This document shows, in pieces, positions 4,792 to 7,704 of a DNA stretch of 7,704 bases. Position 1 is the stretch's first letter. The number at the start of each line of letters is the position of its first letter. Below the pieces are notes generated by a model. The model made no database searches. It saw nothing but the letters and a program-made list of their open reading frames with translations, and was not told the DNA's origin. The stretch comes from Candidatus Nitrosopumilus sp. (GTDB lineage: Archaea; Thermoproteota; Nitrososphaeria; Nitrososphaerales; Nitrosopumilaceae). Location: positions 1 to 7,704 of the forward strand of contig JAOUAY010000046.1 in assembly GCA_029860565.1 (NCBI GenBank). The letters are read 5' to 3'. A program made the translations under genes and the position numbers.

Positions 4792-6558
4792 TTACATCAG
4801 ATTTTTGTCATGTGCTACTTTTTTTTGCCCTTTGTATAATGCAATGATTTCTTCATTGGTGGACGCATCTTCTACTGCTTTTTCAACTCTGATTTTTCCC
4901 GTAAATTTTGGAAATCTTAAAGCCAGTCCTGTCTCCTTTCTAATTTTATCCATTGCTGCTTTGTGGATGGGACTAAGTGTAATTTCTGATGCAACTACTT
5001 CTATTACTAATTCTGGTTCAAACCACACATCTGCCTTCATTTCACTTATAATGCGTGGGTTTTTTTTGATTGTAACTTTTGGGTTCAACATTTGATACAA
5101 TTGATCTAAATCTTCGTCTGTAAATCCCGTACCAACTTTACAAATACTTGTGAATACATCTTCATCTTCATCATACGTTGCTAACAGCAGCGTTCCATAA
5201 CTCCCTGTTCTTCTTCCTTTACCAAAAAATCCTCCTATCACCACAAGATCTAAACTATCTCCTAATTCATTTTGATATTCTCGTTTTAATTTTAACCAAT
5301 GACTTCCTCTGGAACCTGCTTGGTAAGGTTTGTCTAGCAACTTTAACATCAATCCTTCACTTCCCGAATTGATACTATTTTCCATAAAATCTTCAATCTC
5401 ATTTTTGTTTGTAACTATACTCATTGGGATGTATTTTGCAAAATTATCTTCTTTAACACTCTCTTCTAATTTTCTTCTTCTATCTTTGTAGTTTAATTCC
5501 AAACAACTTTTTCCGTTACAATATAAAATATCAAAAAAATTTACTGTTATTGGATATTGTGTGACTGCTTTTTCTATTTTGTATTTTCTTCTTCTATGCA
5601 TTAATTCTTGAAATGGTAAAAATTTTCCGGTGTTTTCATTAATTGCTACTATCTCTGCTTCTACAATAATATTATCTACTTGAATATTTTTAGGGATTTT
5701 TTCTATAATGTCTGGATAATAACTTGAAATATTTTCTAAACTTCTTGAAAACAATTCCATTTTTTCTCCTTCTATGTGGAGTTGTACTCTTTCCCCATCT
5801 AACTTGTATTCTGCTGCAAAGGCGTTTCCCATTTTTTCAATTGCTTCTTCTTCACTCTTTATTCTATCAGCGAGCATTGGTCTAATTGGATTAAATAAAA
5901 TTATCTTAAATTTTTTAATTTCTTCTATACCGTCGATTGCAATTGTTTCAGCAACTTTTCCTAAATCACTTGAGACATTATATGCATGCTGTAAAATTTT
6001 TCTGTTATCTTTATCCCCTGAAAACGCTATTGCTAATGCATCCATCATTGTGTTTTCAGCAACTCCTAATCTTAAAGTCCCCAACAAAAGTTTCAAAATA
6101 TAGTTTGCTTCTAATGGGCTTGCATCATTTAGTAGACTTGATATGTATTTCATCTTCATGTCTTGTGAGTGGGGGCCTTCTAATTTTGCAATTTTGAATA
6201 ATGTTTCATAAACTCTTTCCACTGTAATATCTTCTACAAGAAATGTTGTTTGTGTTTTTTGTTCAAGTATTATTGATGCTGCATGTCCTAGGTCTCCTCC
6301 TTTTCTGTACTCAGTTTCGATTTTTTTTATTGGAATTCCTGATGATTTAGATATTGATCTCATGGCAATTCTTTCAGCAACGCCTAATTCAATTCCCTCA
6401 AAATCTGGTCTAAGTTTTCCTTGTATAAGATACACAATTTTGGAAATAATTTCAATGGGTGTTTTTTCAAATAATTCCACTAGGAATTGTGTTAGTTCTA
6501 ATCTTTTTCTAGTAGATTCCATTTTGTAAAAAGAATCAACTAAAATTGAAAATTCCAT
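4792..6558 (-). CDS. lig: ATP-dependent DNA ligase
   Basis: This enzyme seals nicks in DNA during replication (Okazaki fragment joining) and repair through a ligase-AMP and then a DNA-adenylate intermediate. At 588 residues it has the usual archaeal length and three-domain plan. Residues 1-215 are the DNA-binding domain (GTLRLGVAE at 160-168 is typical). The adenylation domain follows: motif I at E250-Y-K252-L-D-G with K252 as the AMP-accepting lysine, SRSLENIS (271-278), motif III around E302 (VEAEIVAI), motif IIIa FFDILYCNG (341-349), motif IV EGLMLK (401-406) and motif V WLKLKREY (421-428). The OB-fold domain ends with motif VI around R548-F-P. All catalytic motifs are intact. The ATG at 6558 is preceded at about 27 bases by ATATTTATT, so the start is well supported. 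It is very AT-rich, with Lys and Ile abundant. Confidence 0.97.
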   Translation of the reverse strand: MEFSILVDSFYKMESTRKRLELTQFLVELFEKTPIEIISKIVYLIQGKLRPDFEGIELGVAERIAMRSISKSSGIPIKKIETEYRKGGDLGHAASIILEQKTQTTFLVEDITVERVYETLFKIAKLEGPHSQDMKMKYISSLLNDASPLEANYILKLLLGTLRLGVAENTMMDALAIAFSGDKDNRKILQHAYNVSSDLGKVAETIAIDGIEEIKKFKIILFNPIRPMLADRIKSEEEAIEKMGNAFAAEYKLDGERVQLHIEGEKMELFSRSLENISSYYPDIIEKIPKNIQVDNIIVEAEIVAINENTGKFLPFQELMHRRRKYKIEKAVTQYPITVNFFDILYCNGKSCLELNYKDRRRKLEESVKEDNFAKYIPMSIVTNKNEIEDFMENSINSGSEGLMLKLLDKPYQAGSRGSHWLKLKREYQNELGDSLDLVVIGGFFGKGRRTGSYGTLLLATYDEDEDVFTSICKVGTGFTDEDLDQLYQMLNPKVTIKKNPRIISEMKADVWFEPELVIEVVASEITLSPIHKAAMDKIRKETGLALRFPKFTGKIRVEKAVEDASTNEEIIALYKGQKKVAHDKNLM

Positions 6559-6580
6559 TCTTATTCTTTACCTGATCCTG

Positions 6581-6589
6581 AATAAATAT
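6581..6589 (-). promoter_or_regulatory. TATA-like element for lig
   Basis: On the minus strand this reads ATATTTATT and is centred 27 bases upstream of the ligase ATG, the expected distance for a leaderless archaeal transcript. Confidence 0.5.
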
Positions 6590-6893
6590 CTGAATTTACA
6601 TATATTTTGACATCCTTTTTGATTTAATCTTGATGTGCATTTACATGATAATGTATGCGAATTTAAAAATTATATCCTGATTCTTTTTTGAAATGATGTT
6701 ATCACAGATCTAAAAATTTAAAATGACCCTAATTTAGAAAATCCTTGAATGGAAAAACATGTTTTGAGTATATTTTTCAAGAAGTTAAACTAATTTGATT
6801 ATCTAAGATTTAATATTTAAATCCAAAATTGGATATTTTAACTTCTTTCATTTATTTTATTAATTAATAACACTGCAATGTCTATTTTTTATT
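6590..6893. other. AT-rich spacer upstream of lig
   Basis: No gene is recognised; only mini-ORFs under 20 codons occur. It must hold the 3' end of the 71-residue gene and the ligase upstream region. Structure seen: a bulged hairpin at 6637-6658 (GCAT/ATGC outer arms with TACAT-GATA-ATGTA inside) and the nested inverted-repeat cluster at 6779-6847. Confidence 0.5.
6779..6847. repeat. Nested and overlapping inverted repeats
   Basis: An outer perfect 11-bp inverted repeat (AAGAAGTTAAA at 6779-6789, TTTAACTTCTT at 6837-6847) encloses two further hairpins. One is GATTTAA-TAT-TTAAATC (6807-6823) and the other is ATCCAA-AA-TTGGAT (6821-6834). The two inner stems share bases 6821-6823, so they compete. 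The cluster lies 46 bases past the stop of the 71-residue gene on the minus strand, where a terminator or 3'-UTR element would sit. Confidence 0.6.
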
Positions 6894-7109
6894 TTATCTG
6901 TTTACCTTCAAATCTAGCATAATTTCTGCTATATCTATCTCGTTATCTTCCAACCATGATAATTTTTTTTCAATTAATTCATACGTTTCAATCAGTGTCC
7001 CATTGACATCATGTATTTCAACTTTTTTTACTTTTGGTTTTACTATTACCTCGTGTGGTGAATGGTATATGCGAATCATTTTGTTGTTATCTGATATTCT
7101 AATCTTCAA
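6894..7109 (-). CDS. Hypothetical protein (71 aa), TTG or ATG start
   Basis: The protein is not recognised. It is a small, charged soluble protein with predicted strands MIRIYHSPHEVIVKPKVKKVEIHD (11-34) and TLIETYELIEKKL (38-50), followed by an acidic segment LEDNEIDIAEIMLDLK (53-68). The reading frame's first usable codon is TTG at 7109, with no ATG or GTG between it and an in-frame stop upstream. An ATG at 7079 would shorten it to 61 residues. A TATA-like TATTTTAC centred about 28 bases ahead of the TTG fits initiation there, or transcription with a 30-base leader for the ATG start. It stands alone between the ligase spacer and a 198-base T-rich spacer before the right-edge gene. No metal site or membrane segment is seen. 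Confidence 0.55.
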   Translation of the reverse strand: MKIRISDNNKMIRIYHSPHEVIVKPKVKKVEIHDVNGTLIETYELIEKKLSWLEDNEIDIAEIMLDLKVNR

Positions 7110-7133
7110 CGTAATGTTGTTCCTCGTAACATG

Positions 7134-7141
7134 GTAAAATA
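7134..7141 (-). promoter_or_regulatory. TATA-like element for the 71-aa gene
   Basis: On the minus strand this reads TATTTTAC, centred about 28 bases before the TTG at 7109. If transcription starts at the usual distance, the message begins at or next to the TTG. Confidence 0.35.
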
Positions 7142-7307
7142 CTTACTGTAACAGTTTCTTAATTTGATCTATATTGCAAATGTATCTAATTGAATTTTTT
7201 TAAAATTTTGTTTATCGTAAAAAACTGATTCTGACATTCATTATTTTACATATTTCTTCATGTTTTGAATTAGACTTTTTTTTAATTTGAAAGTTGTTAG
7301 TTTAAAA

Positions 7308-7704
7308 TTAGACGTATCTAACAATTGTTGGTTTATCTGATTTTAATGACTCTGAAACTAATGCAAAGTTGTATGGTTGATATGATTTTTTATATTGTTT
7401 CATAAAACTCCATGCAACATCAAATGTTTTGAATTCTGTCCTGATGTCCTTTATTTGACTTTTTTCCCCAAAAACATCAAAGATTACTATTGAATACCCT
7501 TTGGGTCGATTGTGGGGTTTTGCTTTGAGAAGCCAGGTAAGTGCAAAAACACATACGGCTCCTAAAATCACATACTCGCCTGTTATTTTAAAAAATGTTA
7601 TGAATATCCCTGGTATAGTTTGTCCAAATAACACAACTATAAAATTTGAAAACGAAATTACTGCTAATGCTGTAAAGATATATGTCTTCCAATCAAATAT
7701 TTTT
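7308..7704 (-). CDS. Membrane protein, N-terminus cut by window edge
   Basis: The frame stays open to the right edge, so the gene begins outside the window; 131 residues are visible. The first possible start inside is a GTG at 7634, but starting there would cut the first membrane helix in half, since the preceding 23 codons read KIFDWKTYIFTALAVISFSN followed by FIV, a natural cytoplasmic-edge and helix sequence. Visible residues about 7-27 and 44-60 are two strongly hydrophobic segments, joined by a partly hydrophobic linker (GQTIPGIFITFFKITGE). A soluble C-terminal domain of about 70 residues follows (KPHNRPKGYSIVIFDVFGEK ... TFDVAWSFMKQYKK ... YNFALVSES), which looks alpha/beta. The family is not recognised. 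No ATG, GTG or TTG occurs upstream of 7634 in the visible part. Confidence 0.7.
   Translation of the reverse strand, partial: KIFDWKTYIFTALAVISFSNFIVVLFGQTIPGIFITFFKITGEYVILGAVCVFALTWLLKAKPHNRPKGYSIVIFDVFGEKSQIKDIRTEFKTFDVAWSFMKQYKKSYQPYNFALVSESLKSDKPTIVRYV

Noticed and set aside
5774..6197. Long plus-strand open frames opposite the ligase gene
   Set aside because: They are complementary-frame shadows of the ligase coding sequence, rich in Leu, Ser and Phe as expected from AT-rich antisense, and have no independent signals.

Overview
The window looks like a piece of chromosome from an AT-rich archaeon, most probably an ammonia-oxidising thaumarchaeon (Nitrosopumilus/Nitrosarchaeum type). The reasons are a 588-residue archaeal ATP-dependent DNA ligase, a 178-residue archaeal tRNA-splicing endonuclease, a DUF47/PhoU-like protein, and TATA-like elements about 24-31 bases ahead of most start codons, which fits archaeal transcription with little or no 5' leader. 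The genus is inference.

Left part (1-2421) is accessory-looking and less AT-rich. It opens with a broken reading frame that encodes heptad peptide repeats (YQFG plus three variable residues), disrupted where the fifth DNA repeat follows at 11 instead of 21 bases. Next come three very small Cys-rich, zinc-finger-like proteins: one on the plus strand (322-537), and facing it a tail-to-tail pair on the minus strand (671-766 and 552-674) whose stop and start overlap in ATGA. A gene-poor stretch with a strong hairpin and short AACCG repeats follows. Then a palindrome/TATA region heads a small, apparently frameshifted ORF and a membrane-anchored alpha/beta hydrolase (1393-2421), which probably share one transcript.

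Middle (2422-3438): a 400-base spacer, then a palindrome and TATA element driving a two-gene operon of unrecognised proteins (78 and 125 residues, 2 bases apart). The second gene ends in a 4-base tail-to-tail overlap with the tRNA-splicing endonuclease gene.

Right part (3435-7704) is all on the minus strand and very AT-rich. In transcription order from the right edge it holds a membrane protein cut by the window edge, a 71-residue unknown, DNA ligase (lig), a DUF47 protein, and tRNA-splicing endonuclease (endA). The last four each have a candidate TATA element at the leaderless distance, so they are more likely separate units than one operon. Lig seals nicks in replication and repair, EndA cuts introns from pre-tRNA, and DUF47 proteins are usually linked to phosphate transport. 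These are housekeeping neighbours rather than one pathway.

No rRNA, tRNA, CRISPR array or intact insertion sequence was recognised.
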